A stretch of DNA of 64,000 nt from VXYL01 sp965243175 (GCA_965243175.1 OZ251532.1:3100001-3164000), one strand, 5' to 3'; numbered from the stretch's first letter, positions 48,450-62,786 are shown. Notes: generated from the letters alone by a model not told the origin. Made by a program: numbers and translations.

Positions 48450-49724
48450 TCAGTGCCCGGCGTAGACGCGGGCGAAATCGCGCCAGTAGTCGGCGTAGGT
48501 CTTGGCGACGCAATCCGCGCCGCGTATGTCGCAGTCGCCGATCTTGCTCGCCAGCACCGAGAGCGCCATCGCCATGCGATGATCCTCGTAGGTCTCGAAC
48601 GCCGCCGGGCGCAGCTGCCGCGCCGGATGAATGGTCATCGCCGCGTCCTCGGCGTCCACTCGCACGCCGGCCTTGCCGAGTTCCGCGCTGCCGGCGGCGA
48701 TGCGGTCGCATTCCTTGATGCGCAAGGTCGCGAGCCCGCGGATGCGCGTCGGCGTCGGCAGAAACGGCGCCATCGCCATCAGCGTCGGCGCCGCGTCGGG
48801 CATGTCGGCCATGTCGATGTCGTCAACGGCCTGGAGCCGCCGCGGTCCGCGCACGATGGTCTCCTGCGAGCGCCGTTCGACCACCGCGCCGGCGCGCTCG
48901 CACACTTCGAGAAAGCCGTAGTCGCCTTGCCGCGTGTGCTTGCCGAGATTGGCGAACCGCGCGCAGCCGCCGTGCAGGGTCGCCAGCGCGGCGTAGTAGG
49001 TCGCCGCCGATGCGTCGCCTTCGACGGCGATGCTCCCGCCGCGGTAGTCGCCGCGCGGTACGACGACCGTGTCCGCGTCCACGGTTCGCACCTCGATGCC
49101 GCGCTTCGCCATCTCCGCGACCGTCAGGCCGATGTAGGACGCGCTGGCGCGTTCGTCGTCGAGTTCGACGGCGAGGCCGCGCGGCAGGCGCGGCGCCGTC
49201 AGCAGCAGCGCCGAAAGGAACTGGCTGCTGACCTTCGTGCGCAGCCGCGTCTTGGCGTTCGGATGTCGGGGGCCTTCGATGGCGATGGGCAGGCGCCCGG
49301 CGTTCGAGTCCACCGCGCAGCCGATGCCCACGAGGGCATCGAGCAGGTCCGCGTTGGGCCGCCGGAGCAACTGCTCGTGGCCGACGAACCGCGTCGTCCC
49401 CGGACGCAGCGCCGCCGCGGCCAACAGCAGGCGCAGCGAGACGCCGCTCATGCCGAGGTCCAACTCGAGGGGTGCCGCAACGGCGGCAGCGGTCGGCGGG
49501 GCGATGGACGCCTCCGTGCCGTCTTCCTCCACCGTTGCGCCGAGCCGTTCGACGCAGCGCAGCATCGTCGCCACGTCGTCGCACTTCGGCACGCCGGACA
49601 AGCGCGTGGGTTCCTGCGCGAGCGCGGACATCAGGATCTGCCGCAGCGCGATGGACTTGCTGCCGGGCAGGGTCAGCCGCAGGTCGAAGCCGCGCGGCGC
49701 CGTCGCCACGTGCTGGTCAGCCAT
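48450..49724 (-). CDS. aroA: 3-phosphoshikimate 1-carboxyvinyltransferase (EPSP synthase)
   Basis: A 424-residue shikimate-pathway enzyme that transfers enolpyruvyl from PEP to shikimate-3-phosphate. LTLPGSKSIALRQILMSALA (residues 18-37) is the N-terminal PEP-binding start. MSGVSLRLLLAAAAL, KVSSQFLSALLLTAP, GDASAATYY, LRIKECDRIAA and TYEDHRMAMAL (with catalytic Asp/Glu and Arg) complete the two-domain signature. It starts inside the last codons of the upstream HTH gene, overlapping by 8 bases. AroA sequences that deviate at the LPGSKS and SGVSLR loops, as here, are usual in class II-like branches. Confidence 0.95.
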   Translation of the reverse strand: MADQHVATAPRGFDLRLTLPGSKSIALRQILMSALAQEPTRLSGVPKCDDVATMLRCVERLGATVEEDGTEASIAPPTAAAVAAPLELDLGMSGVSLRLLLAAAALRPGTTRFVGHEQLLRRPNADLLDALVGIGCAVDSNAGRLPIAIEGPRHPNAKTRLRTKVSSQFLSALLLTAPRLPRGLAVELDDERASASYIGLTVAEMAKRGIEVRTVDADTVVVPRGDYRGGSIAVEGDASAATYYAALATLHGGCARFANLGKHTRQGDYGFLEVCERAGAVVERRSQETIVRGPRRLQAVDDIDMADMPDAAPTLMAMAPFLPTPTRIRGLATLRIKECDRIAAGSAELGKAGVRVDAEDAAMTIHPARQLRPAAFETYEDHRMAMALSVLASKIGDCDIRGADCVAKTYADYWRDFARVYAGH

Positions 49725-50010
49725 GGCTGTGTACGCCGTCCGCCTCGGGCGTCGCCTGCTTGGTCTTCTTCGCTCGCGCTGCCCGCGCCGGCTTCGCGGG
49801 CGCCTTGGCTGGCGCCTTGCGTTTGCGGAACTTGTGGCGCAGCGTGAACCAACTGGGGTAGGGGATGGGCCGCGGATCCTTCTTCGCGGTCCAGAAGCGC
49901 ACCACGCGGCCGTCGGACAGTCGCAACGCCTTGGCGACGTCCTTGTTGGACAACCCCTTTTCGTCCATCCACTCGCGCAGTTCCTTGGATGTGGGCGGAT
50001 ACTTCCTCAT
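49717..50010 (-). CDS. Small HTH-like protein with Lys/Ala-rich tail, upstream of aroA
   Basis: A 97-residue protein I do not recognise by family. Residues 6-50 look like a helix-turn-helix (SKELREWMDEKGLSNKDVAK, ALRLSDGRVVRFW), and residues about 62-88 are a Lys/Ala/Pro-rich histone H1-like tail (KRKAPAKAPAKPARAARAKK). A nucleoid-binding or regulatory role is plausible. Its stop overlaps the aroA start by 8 bases, so it is translated just before aroA. Such a pairing with aroA is not a known standard arrangement. Confidence 0.72.
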   Translation of the reverse strand: MRKYPPTSKELREWMDEKGLSNKDVAKALRLSDGRVVRFWTAKKDPRPIPYPSWFTLRHKFRKRKAPAKAPAKPARAARAKKTKQATPEADGVHSHG

Positions 50011-50128
50011 GGCCTCGGCCGGGCGGCGTTGTGCTGACGGCGCAATGCTATCAACCGCGGTCGCCGCGCCGAAAGCCTGCGCTACAATCGCGACCGCACT
50101 AACGCACTAGCAGAGCAAGGGGGAGTTC

Positions 50129-51406
50129 ATGGCGGAAGCCGCGCTGGCCGACGTTGAAGCCGATCTCAACAACCTCGTGATGAGCGAGGAAGCGGAGCCG
50201 CTCTACGCGGCGGTGAGGAAGTTCATCGGCGAGGAGATCGAGCCGAAGACGCCCGAGTACTTCGAGGCCGCCTTCGAGCACGGCGACCGCTGGAGCCTGT
50301 CGCCGCGCCAGGAGGACATCCTCGGCGGCCTGAAGGACAAAGCGAAGGGCAACGGCCTGTGGAACTTCTTCCTGCCGGACGCGGAGACCGGCGAGGGCTT
50401 GAAGAACCTCGACTACGCCTACATCGCGGCCGAACTCGGCAAGAACCCCATCGCCTCCGAGTGTCTGAATTGCAGCGCCCCGGACACCGGCAACATGGAG
50501 GTGCTGGAACGGTACGGCACGCCGGAGCAGAAGGAGCGATGGCTCAAGCCGCTGCTCGCCGGCGAGATTCGCTCCGCCTACGCCATGACCGAACCCAACC
50601 TCGCCTCGTCGGACGCGAAGCAGATCGCCACCCAGGCGCGCCTGGACGGCGACGAATGGGTGCTGAACGGCGAGAAGTTCTACATCTCCGGCGCTGGCGA
50701 CGCCCGCTGCAAGATCATGATCACGATGGTGCAGACCAACCCGGATGCGCCGCCGCACCGCCAGCAATCGCAGATTCTGGTGCCGAAGGACGCGCCGGGG
50801 GTCGAGATCATCGAGCCGATGACGGTGTTCGGCCACGACGACGCGCCGCACGGCCACATGCATCTCAAGTTCAACGACTGCCGCGTGCCGAAGGAGAACA
50901 TCCTCCTCGGCGAAGGCCGCGGCTTCGAGATTTCCCAGGGCCGCCTAGGGCCGGGCCGCATCCACCACTGCATGCGGTCGGTCGGCCAGGCGGAGCGGGC
51001 GCTCGACCTCATGGTGCGTCGCGGCATGTCGCGGGAAGCCTTCGGACGCCCGCTGGCGCAGCTCGGCAAGAACCTGGAAGTGGTCTCCCGCGCCCGCATC
51101 GAGATCGAGGCCATGCGCCTGATGGTGCTGAAGGCCGCCAAGGCGATGGACGTGCTCGGCAACCGCGAAGCCAGAGTGTGGGTCCACATGTGCAAGGCGA
51201 TGATTCCGGAGCGCGTCTGCCAGATCATCGACCAGGCCATCCAGATCCACGGCGCCGCGGGCGTCTCGCAATGGACGCCCTTGGCCGGCATGTACACCGG
51301 CCAGCGCACCCTGCGCATCGCCGACGGGCCGGACGAAGTCCATCACCTCGTCGTCGGCCGCGCCGAACTGCGCAAGTACGACGAGAACTTCGGCCGCTCT
51401 CGCTAG
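50129..51406 (+). CDS. Acyl-CoA dehydrogenase
   Basis: A 425-residue FAD-dependent acyl-CoA dehydrogenase. YAMTEPNLASSDAKQI (near residues 151-166), ISGAGDARCKIMITM, GRLGPGRIHHCMRSVGQAER, REAFGRPLAQLGKN, and the C-terminal QIIDQAIQIHGAAGVSQWTP (near 368-387) and RIADGPDEVHHLVVGR fit the bacterial ACAD10/11-like or long-chain branch. The catalytic base is likely the Asp/Glu in DGPDEVH. AGGGGGAG lies about 6 bases before the ATG. It stands alone, and a HAD protein of the same evolutionary branch is at 18255. The acyl chain it uses is not predicted. Confidence 0.93.
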   Translation: MAEAALADVEADLNNLVMSEEAEPLYAAVRKFIGEEIEPKTPEYFEAAFEHGDRWSLSPRQEDILGGLKDKAKGNGLWNFFLPDAETGEGLKNLDYAYIAAELGKNPIASECLNCSAPDTGNMEVLERYGTPEQKERWLKPLLAGEIRSAYAMTEPNLASSDAKQIATQARLDGDEWVLNGEKFYISGAGDARCKIMITMVQTNPDAPPHRQQSQILVPKDAPGVEIIEPMTVFGHDDAPHGHMHLKFNDCRVPKENILLGEGRGFEISQGRLGPGRIHHCMRSVGQAERALDLMVRRGMSREAFGRPLAQLGKNLEVVSRARIEIEAMRLMVLKAAKAMDVLGNREARVWVHMCKAMIPERVCQIIDQAIQIHGAAGVSQWTPLAGMYTGQRTLRIADGPDEVHHLVVGRAELRKYDENFGRSR

Positions 51407-51508
51407 GCCCCCGGCGACGCGGACGCATTCGCCCGCGTCGCCCAACACGGCTACGGCTCGCCGACGTTCTGCCAAGGAGGTTTGCGAAGCAAAACTCGAA
51501 CGCGCCCG

Positions 51509-52378
51509 TCAGGGCGCGCCCCGTATCGCGTCCACGTTCAGCAGCGGGATGGCGCTGCCGCCCGAGAACTGCGGCAGCTTGCCGTCCCACTTCTCCGCGA
51601 TGCGCAGCTGGATGAGGTTCGGGTTGTCCTTCAACGCCTCCGCCTCGCGCCGGATGGCGTCCGCCCGCGCCTTCGACTCCACCTCGATCTGGTACGCCTC
51701 GGCATCCGCCGCCAAGGTGCGCTCGGCCGCCGCGGCTTCCGCCTGGGTGACGCGGCGCACCTTCTCGTTCTCCGCTTTCAGCGCTTCCTGCTCGGCGCGC
51801 ACCTTCTCTTCGATGGCGCGGTTGAACTCCTGGGAGAACTCGAAGTCCGTGATCGAGACGTTGGCCAGCATGACCGCGCCGACCACCTCCTTCTGCCGCA
51901 GCGTGGTGTCGATGTTGCCTTCGATGGTTTCCTGTATCTGAACCTTCACCTCGGCGCGCCTGGTGACCAGCTCCTCGGCGGTGTACTGGGCGGTGATCGC
52001 CTTCACCGACTCCAGAATCGCCGGATAGATCACGTTCATCTCGACGACGCTCGCCAACGGGCCGATGCGCTGGTAGGTGAGGGGCATCACGTCGCCGGAG
52101 AGCGAATACTGCACGGCGACTCTGGTGCTCACCACTTGCAGGTCCTTGGACGCCGCGCTGGCTTCGCTCTCCGCCTTGCGCAAGCGCACGTCGAGCTCCA
52201 CCACGTCGTCCACGAACGGCTTCTTGAAGTGGAAGCCCTCGGGCAGCGGCACCGGCTGCACTTCGCCGAGCGTGCGCACCACGCCCACATGCCCGCTCTC
52301 GACGATCACCCAGGCCCCCCAGGCGACGATCACGACGACCAGCGCCAAGGCGCCGGCGATGATGGATTGGTAGTTCAT
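51509..52378 (-). CDS. SPFH/prohibitin-family membrane protein
   Basis: A 289-residue stomatin/prohibitin-like protein. It begins MNYQSIIAGALALVVVIVAW, one N-terminal transmembrane helix, then an SPFH domain (VESGHVGVVRTLGEVQPVPL, RLRKAESEASAASKDLQVVS, VMLANVSITDFEFSQEFNRA). A long C-terminal coiled coil (EEKVRAEQEALKAENEKVRR onward) would drive ring assembly. The start ATG 52378 follows GGGAGGCGAG. SPFH proteins organise membrane microdomains and influence proteases such as FtsH. No obvious partner is adjacent. Confidence 0.92.
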   Translation of the reverse strand: MNYQSIIAGALALVVVIVAWGAWVIVESGHVGVVRTLGEVQPVPLPEGFHFKKPFVDDVVELDVRLRKAESEASAASKDLQVVSTRVAVQYSLSGDVMPLTYQRIGPLASVVEMNVIYPAILESVKAITAQYTAEELVTRRAEVKVQIQETIEGNIDTTLRQKEVVGAVMLANVSITDFEFSQEFNRAIEEKVRAEQEALKAENEKVRRVTQAEAAAAERTLAADAEAYQIEVESKARADAIRREAEALKDNPNLIQLRIAEKWDGKLPQFSGGSAIPLLNVDAIRGAP

Positions 52379-52453
52379 GGCTCTCGCCTCCCGTTGTCGC
52401 GGTTCAAGCGCCAAGCATAAGGCCAAGCGAAGCCGCGGCGACGTTCCGGGCGG

Positions 52454-52485
52454 ATGTCTCACGTTCCGCATGGCAAATGTCTCAC
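52454..52485 (+). repeat. Direct repeat ATGTCTCAC upstream of the third Rpn-type gene
   Basis: ATGTCTCAC occurs at 52454-52462 and again at 52477-52485, 14 bases apart. The reverse form GTGAGACAT occurs at 16030-16038 in the leader of Rpn copy 1, but not intact in copy 2. The repeat recalls the ends of some insertion sequences, but no transposase is adjacent. The link with mobile-element ends is inferred. Confidence 0.45.
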
Positions 52486-52542
52486 ACCACAAGGGGGCGA
52501 TCGCCCGCATACAGCCGCCGGAGCGTTGCCTAAGGTGGCGCG

Positions 52543-53607
52543 ATGGCCAGCCCCAAGGACAGCGACCGCCTGCCCACCGACCCGGCGTTCAAGGCGATCT
52601 ACTCCTTCCCGCGCATGATCGCCGACGCCCTGCGCGGCTACGCCGTGAAGCCGAACGGCCCGCTCGACCCGCGCACCGTCGCGGCGCTCGACTTCCGCAC
52701 CCTGCGCAAGCTGCCGGCCGAGTGGGTCACGCCCGACTTCCGCCGGCGCATCGGCGACCAGGCGTGGCAGGTGCGCTTCCGCTGGGCGCGGGACTGGTCG
52801 GACCCGGGCGGCTACCTGCTGATCCTCGTCGAGTTCCAGAGCTCCGTGGACAAGGGCATGGCGTTGCGCATGGCCGGCTACACGACGCAGCTCCTCGCCG
52901 AACTGGAAACCACCGGCAGAGTGTCCGTGGGCGGGCCGTATCCGCCGGTCTTCCCGCTCGTCATCCACAACGGCCCGCGGCGCTGGACCGCCTCCACGAC
53001 GCTGCACGGCCTGATCGCGAAGCCCAGGCCGCCCGTCGTCGCGACGGTGCGCCCCGAGGACGTTCAGGACGCCCGGCGCGCGGCGGACGACCTGGCTGGG
53101 TTCCAGCTGCGCCACGCCTACTTCGGGCTTGATTTCGACCGCCACCGCGGAGACGATCCCAAGCACGACAACGCGGTGTCGCTGCAGATCTCGTTGGAGA
53201 GCGCGTCCACCTTGGACGCCATGCTCCAGCCGGTGGCGCTGCTGCGAGGCTTCACGCCGAAGCGCCTGGCGAGGACGATGCTGGAATGGGCGCTGCGACG
53301 GCTGGGCGTGGACGGCGAGACGGCGGAGGAGATGAAGAGAATGGCGAGTCTGGACGAGTTCCGTTCGCAACTGGAGGAAAGGGCCAGGGGCTGGACCGAG
53401 GAGTGGTTCGCCCAAGGCGAGCGCACGGTGCTGCGGAGGCTGGCGGCGGTGCGGTTCGGCGCGTCGGCGAAGCGTCTGGATCCGCTGTTCGACGAGGTGC
53501 GCTCCGCGGCGACCCTGGCGGAGATCAGCGAGTGGCTCATCGTCGACCCGCTCGATCAGTTGATCGCGAAGGTCGAAGCGGCAGCCGCGAACGACCGCGT
53601 CCACTGA
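52543..53607 (+). CDS. Rpn-like PD-(D/E)XK protein, divergent third member
   Basis: A 354-residue protein with the same layout as the Rpn-family genes at 16086 and 26397 but clearly divergent. The N-terminus SDRLPTDPAFKAIYSFPRMI corresponds to DRPFKLVHANPRMVEDV of the others. The core LILVEFQSSVDKGMALRMAG (near residues 88-107) matches their LLEFQADVDPRMAWRMAD, and the C-terminal helices (LEERARGWTEEWFAQGERTV) correspond too. The ATG lacks a strong SD. It is on its own, between an SPFH gene and an exporter operon, just downstream of the ATGTCTCAC repeat. It is likely a PD-(D/E)XK nuclease-like protein linked to recombination or mobility. Confidence 0.8.
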   Translation: MASPKDSDRLPTDPAFKAIYSFPRMIADALRGYAVKPNGPLDPRTVAALDFRTLRKLPAEWVTPDFRRRIGDQAWQVRFRWARDWSDPGGYLLILVEFQSSVDKGMALRMAGYTTQLLAELETTGRVSVGGPYPPVFPLVIHNGPRRWTASTTLHGLIAKPRPPVVATVRPEDVQDARRAADDLAGFQLRHAYFGLDFDRHRGDDPKHDNAVSLQISLESASTLDAMLQPVALLRGFTPKRLARTMLEWALRRLGVDGETAEEMKRMASLDEFRSQLEERARGWTEEWFAQGERTVLRRLAAVRFGASAKRLDPLFDEVRSAATLAEISEWLIVDPLDQLIAKVEAAAANDRVH

Positions 53608-53699
53608 CTCGCCGCCGCACGAGGTGCTCCGCCGACGGCTTTCCGACTGCCCAATCGCCGAGCTCGCCAACATGGCGAACCAATCGGTTGGCCTCCAAG

Positions 53700-53716
53700 T
53701 GTTACGTCTAGTAACA
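53700..53716 (+). promoter_or_regulatory. Perfect palindrome TGTTAC-N5-GTAACA before the exporter operon
   Basis: Six-base arms around GTCTA, 35 bases before the ATG of the adaptor gene. This arrangement is typical of an operator bound by a dimeric TetR-, MarR- or MerR-type regulator. No regulator gene is encoded next to the operon, so the binder is unknown. Confidence 0.5.
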
Positions 53717-53750
53717 TGCGCCGCCAAGTGAAGCGCTTGCCGGGCGGGCC

Positions 53751-54842
53751 ATGACACTCTCCTGTTCGCGTCGTCGCGGCCGCCAAGCGCTGCTGGTGCT
53801 TGCGGCTGCGGCAAGCGCCTCCTGCGGCGGCCCGCCACGGGACGTCGACGTCGAGTTCCGCATCCCCGTCGAAGCCGTTGCCGTGGCCGCCGGCACGGTC
53901 GAAGAGCTGGTCGTCGCCACCGGCACGCTGCGCACCCGCGAACTCGTCCGCTTGACGATAGAGACGCCCGGGCACCTGCAAGTCGGGCGCGATGCTGGCG
54001 GCCAGCGCCTGACCGAAGGCGCGAACGTCGCGTCCGGCCAGACCATCGCCCGCGTCACCGGCGAGGATGCGCGCCTGCACGCCCGCCTGGAATCGACCCG
54101 CCGCTCGCTGGAAGCAGCGGAAGCGCAGCTTGAACGCCGCCGCGAACTGTTCGCCGCGAAGCTCGCCTCGGAAGAGGAACTGCAGCAGGCGGAAGAGCGC
54201 TTGGAGAACGCCCGCTACGACTACGAGCGCAGCCTGCTGAACGCCGCCAAGGCAACCCTCGCCACGCCCATCGCCGGCACCATCCTCACCCTCGCCCGCG
54301 ACGCCAACCGCCAGCCTCTTGCCGACGGCCAACTCGTCGCCGCCGGATTCGTGGTCGCGGAAATCGCCCCGCTCGACGAACTGATCGCGGACATCGACTT
54401 GATCGGCCCGGAACTCGCCCGCGTCCACCCAGGGCTGTCCGCCCGCATCCGCCACTACGCCTTCGAGGACGTGGACATGACCGGCGAGGTGATCCGCCTC
54501 TCCCCCACCATGGACCCCGTCAAGCACACCTTTCGCGCCGAAGTGGAGGTCGGCAACGAGGCGATGCTGCTGCGCCCCGGCATGTTCGTGGAAGTCACCG
54601 TCGTCGTCGAACAGCGCACCGACGTCAACGTCGTGCCGCGGCAGTCGGTGGCCATGCGCGGCGGCAAGAACGTCGTCTTTCTGCTCGATGGCCAGCGCGT
54701 CGCCCGCCGCGACGTGAGCCTCGGTCTCGGCGACGACGCGCAGGTGCAGGTGGTCGAGGGCCTCGCCATCGGCGACCGCATCGTCGCCCGCGGCCTGGAG
54801 ACGCTCACCGACGGAACGCGGGTGCGCGTGCTCGGCAGCTGA
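53751..54842 (+). CDS. RND efflux periplasmic adaptor (HlyD/AcrA type)
   Basis: A 363-residue membrane-fusion protein. It begins MTLSCSRRRGRQALLVLAAA, with a likely lipobox just after (SASCGG, Cys near residue 25), so it is probably a lipoprotein. It has a biotinyl/lipoyl-like hairpin (GGQRLTEGANVASGQTIARV), a short coiled coil (RRSLEAAEAQLERRRELFAA) and beta-barrel and membrane-proximal parts (TPIAGTILTLARDANRQPLA, LRPGMFVEVTVVVEQRTDVN, VARGLETLTDGTRVRVLGS). It is the first gene of an exporter operon, 32 bases before the RND permease. Like its partners it should link an inner-membrane pump to an outer channel; no TolC gene is in view. Confidence 0.93.
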   Translation: MTLSCSRRRGRQALLVLAAAASASCGGPPRDVDVEFRIPVEAVAVAAGTVEELVVATGTLRTRELVRLTIETPGHLQVGRDAGGQRLTEGANVASGQTIARVTGEDARLHARLESTRRSLEAAEAQLERRRELFAAKLASEEELQQAEERLENARYDYERSLLNAAKATLATPIAGTILTLARDANRQPLADGQLVAAGFVVAEIAPLDELIADIDLIGPELARVHPGLSARIRHYAFEDVDMTGEVIRLSPTMDPVKHTFRAEVEVGNEAMLLRPGMFVEVTVVVEQRTDVNVVPRQSVAMRGGKNVVFLLDGQRVARRDVSLGLGDDAQVQVVEGLAIGDRIVARGLETLTDGTRVRVLGS

Positions 54843-54874
54843 CCGACGCGCCCCCCGCGCCTTGAGCCGCCAGC

Positions 54875-57800
54875 ATGTTCGAGACCCTTGCCGGAGTCGC
54901 GGCCCGCCGGCCGGTGGCGGTCAGCGTGGTGGCCTTGGCGGTGGCCCTCGTCGGCTGGCTCTCTTGGCAGGAGCTGCCGGTGGATCTGCTGCCGGACGTG
55001 CAGAGCCCGACGATCGTCGTCGCCGTTCGCGCCGGCAACCGCCCGCCCACGGAGATGGAGCGCCTCTACGGCGAGCGCGTCGAACAGTTGCTGTTCACCG
55101 TGCGCGGCATCCGCGAGGTCTCGCAGGTGGCCCGTTCCGGGCGCCTGGTCGCAACGGTGGTCTTCGACTGGGAGGTCGATCTCGACATCGCCCTGGTCGA
55201 CGTCCAGAAGGCGGTCGGCCAGATCCAAGCGGATCAGGAAGTGGACGAAGTCCTCGTCCGCCGCTTCGACCCGCGCCAGGCGCCGATCCTCACCCTCGGC
55301 CTCGTCGCCCCCACCGGCCAGCCGGACCTGGCCGAGCTGCGCCGTCTCGCCCGCCGCCAGGTCGCGCCGGCCTTGGAGCAGCTGCGCGGCGTGGCCGAAG
55401 TGCGCGTCACCGGCGGGCGCGAGAAGGAAGTGCGGGTGTCCGCGGACCGCTACCGGCTGGACGCCTTCGGCGTCTCCCTCGCGGTCTTGGAATACCGCCT
55501 CAGTTCGGAAAACGTCGACACCCAGGCCGGCACGCTGGAAGACGACAACCGCGTCTTCCAAGTGCGCGGCATGTCGCGGTTCCGCACCGTGGACGACGTG
55601 GCGAGCGTGGTCGTGCGCTACATCGACGATCCCTCCGGCGCCCGCAAGGCGGTGCGCGTCTCCGACCTCGCCGAGGTCGCGCTGGTGGACGCCGAGATCG
55701 ACCACCTGGTGCGCGTCAACGGCGTGGAAGGCGTTGGCCTGTCGATCTACAAGGAGGCCGGCGCGAACACGGTCGGCGTCTCGGCGGAAGTCCGCAAAGC
55801 TCTCGACGGCCTGCACGACGATCTGCCCGGCGTCGACGTCCACCCCATCACCGACGACGCCCAACTCGTCACAGACGCCTTGGACGACCTGCAGATCGCC
55901 GCCGCGGCCGGCATCATGCTCGCCATCCTCGTGCTGGCGATCTTCCTGCGCTCGGCCGGCGCCACGGTGATCGTCGCCGCGGCGGTCCCGGTCTCCGTCT
56001 TCGCCACCCTCTTCGGCATGAACTTCGCCGACCACAGCCTGAACGTCGTCACCCTCGGCGGCCTGGCGCTCGGCGTCGGCATGCTGGTCGACAACGCCAT
56101 CGTCGTCGTCGAGTCGATGTACCGGCGGCTGGGCGTGGGCGATTCGCCCTTGGACGCCGCCGCCAGAGGCACCGGCCAGGTCGCCGGCGCGATCGTCGCC
56201 AGCACCCTCACCACCTGCGTCGTCTTCCTGCCGGTGCTCTTCGTGGAAGGGCTTGCGGCCAGGCTGATCGACGGCATCGCCTTCACCGTCGTCTTGTCGC
56301 TGCTCGCCTCCCTCGCGGTCGCGGTCTTCCTCATCCCCGCCCTCGGCAGTTGGTTCCTGCCGCGCACTGCGATGGCGAAGCGCGGCGCCGTCGATGCCTT
56401 CGCCTCGAAGGCCCGCGCTGGCCTCGAAGCCCTGGTCGCCCGCCTGCTGCGAAGGCCGGGCTTGGTCGTGGCCGTTGCCGCAGTGCTCGCCGCGGGCGCC
56501 GCCGCTATGCTGTTGCGCCTCGGCACCGAACTCATCGCGCCGTCGGACCCGCGCCAGTTCTCGGTCCGCCTGGTCGGCCCGGCGGAGCAAAGAGTCGAGT
56601 CCACTGCGCAGGCGGCAGCGGCGGTCGAAGCCCTCATCGCCCAGGCTGGCGGCAGCGAGTCGCCGCAGACCGGCCAGCTCGCCGCCGTGCTCTCCGAAGT
56701 AGGGCGGCTGCCGGAAGACGACCGCTCCATCCGCAGCGAGCTTGTGGAGGAGAACACGGCGCGGGTGATCGCCCGCATGACCCAGGACGGCCCCACCGGA
56801 CGCGAGGTCGCCACCGCCTTGGGCGACGAACTCGACGGCCTGCCCGGCACCGAAGTCAGCTGGGAAATCGCCCGTTCGGCCCTTGCCGACGCCTTGGGCA
56901 CCGCCGGGCCGCCGATCGTCGTCGAAGTCTCCGGCGCCGCGCTGGACGAACTGCGCCGCGGCGCAGCCCTGGTCGCCGAACGCCTCGCCGAACTGCCGGA
57001 ACTGTGGAACGTGCGCTCGTCCTTCGAGGGCGGCCCCCCGGAGTTGCACGTCACTCTGGACGCCGCCACTGCCGACGCCCTCGGCGTGAACCTGCAGGTC
57101 GTCGCCCGGGTCCTGGAAGCGAGTCTCGATGGCCGCATCGCCACCCGCCTCTCCACCGGCGACGAAGAACGGCCCGTGACCGTGCGTCTGGATCCATCGG
57201 CAGGTGCGTCCGAGGGACTCCTGAGAGAACCCCGCGAAGAAGAACTCCCGAACATCGAGTTCCGCACCGACGCCGGCCGCCAGGTCGCCGTAGGCGAGGT
57301 CGCCGGATTCGCCCGCCGCGAAGGCGCGCGGGAAGTCTTCCGCCGCGACCAGCGCCGCACCGCCCAGGTCACCGCGCAACTGGCCGACGGCACACACCAG
57401 GCGCAAGCCGTGGCCGCGGTCGAGGCGGCTTTGGCGGAGGCCCTTGTGCCGGCGGGTCTGCGCGTCCAGCTGCGCGGCCAAGAGGAGGAGCGGGCGCGCA
57501 CCTTCGGCGAACTGCGGCTCGCCGGCATCCTCGCCTTCGTGCTGGTGCTGATGGTGCTCGCGGGCGCCTTCGAGTCCCTGCTGCATCCCCTCACCGTGCT
57601 GGCGGCGATACCCCTTGCCTTGGTCGGCGTCGCGGTCGCGCTCGTGCCGGGCGGCCAGCCCATCGGCGTCATGGCCATGCTCGGCTTCATCGTTCTGGCT
57701 GGCGTGGCGGTTAACGACGCGGTGCTGCTCATCGCCACCGCGCGCCAGCTGCTGGCCGAAGGCCGAACCCCGGTGGACGCCTTGGCCGCGGCCGCCGGCA

Positions 57801-58032
57801 TCCGCCTGCGCCCGATCCTGATGACCACCCTCACCACCGCGCTGGCCCTCCTGCCGCTGGTCTTCGGCACCGGCGAAGGCGCGGAACTCCGGGCGCCGAT
57901 GGCGCTCACCGTCATCGGCGGCATCGTCGCGTCCACCATCGGCTCGCTGCTCGTCCTGCCTTGCCTGTACTTGCTTCTGGATCGGCTGGGGGCCACGCTG
58001 CGCGGCATCCGTCCACAGTTGGCGAGAGCGTC

Positions 58033-58036
<4 letters not shown>
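54875..58036 (+). CDS. RND efflux permease subunit 1
   Basis: A 1053-residue HAE1-like RND permease. The N-terminal helix is RPVAVSVVALAVALVGWLSW, followed by ELPVDLLPDVQSPTIVVAVR and the porter domain. GGLALGVGMLVDNAIVVVES (TM4) has Asp-Asn in place of the Asp-Asp of AcrB, a form found in many other RND pumps. GEGAELRAPMALTVIGGIVA, near the C-terminus, marks the last helices. Its stop overlaps the next gene (GTGA), so it is coupled to the fused second pump. The two permeases may act as a heteromer, as MdtB and MdtC do. Substrates are unknown. Confidence 0.94.

Positions 58037-62786
<4,750 letters not shown>

Noticed and set aside
45832..48711. Long minus-strand frame opposite the metzincin gene
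   Set aside because: The plus frame has a signal peptide, zinc motif and LRRs; the minus frame has none.
52379..52542. A complete insertion sequence upstream of the third Rpn-type gene
   Set aside because: Only the short ATGTCTCAC repeats are present; there is no transposase frame or matching far end.
54455..57586. A very long open frame on the minus strand opposite the RND permease
   Set aside because: It is antisense to a strongly supported RND gene. Its translation is Arg/His/Gln-rich low complexity, as expected from a shadow of G+C-rich coding sequence.
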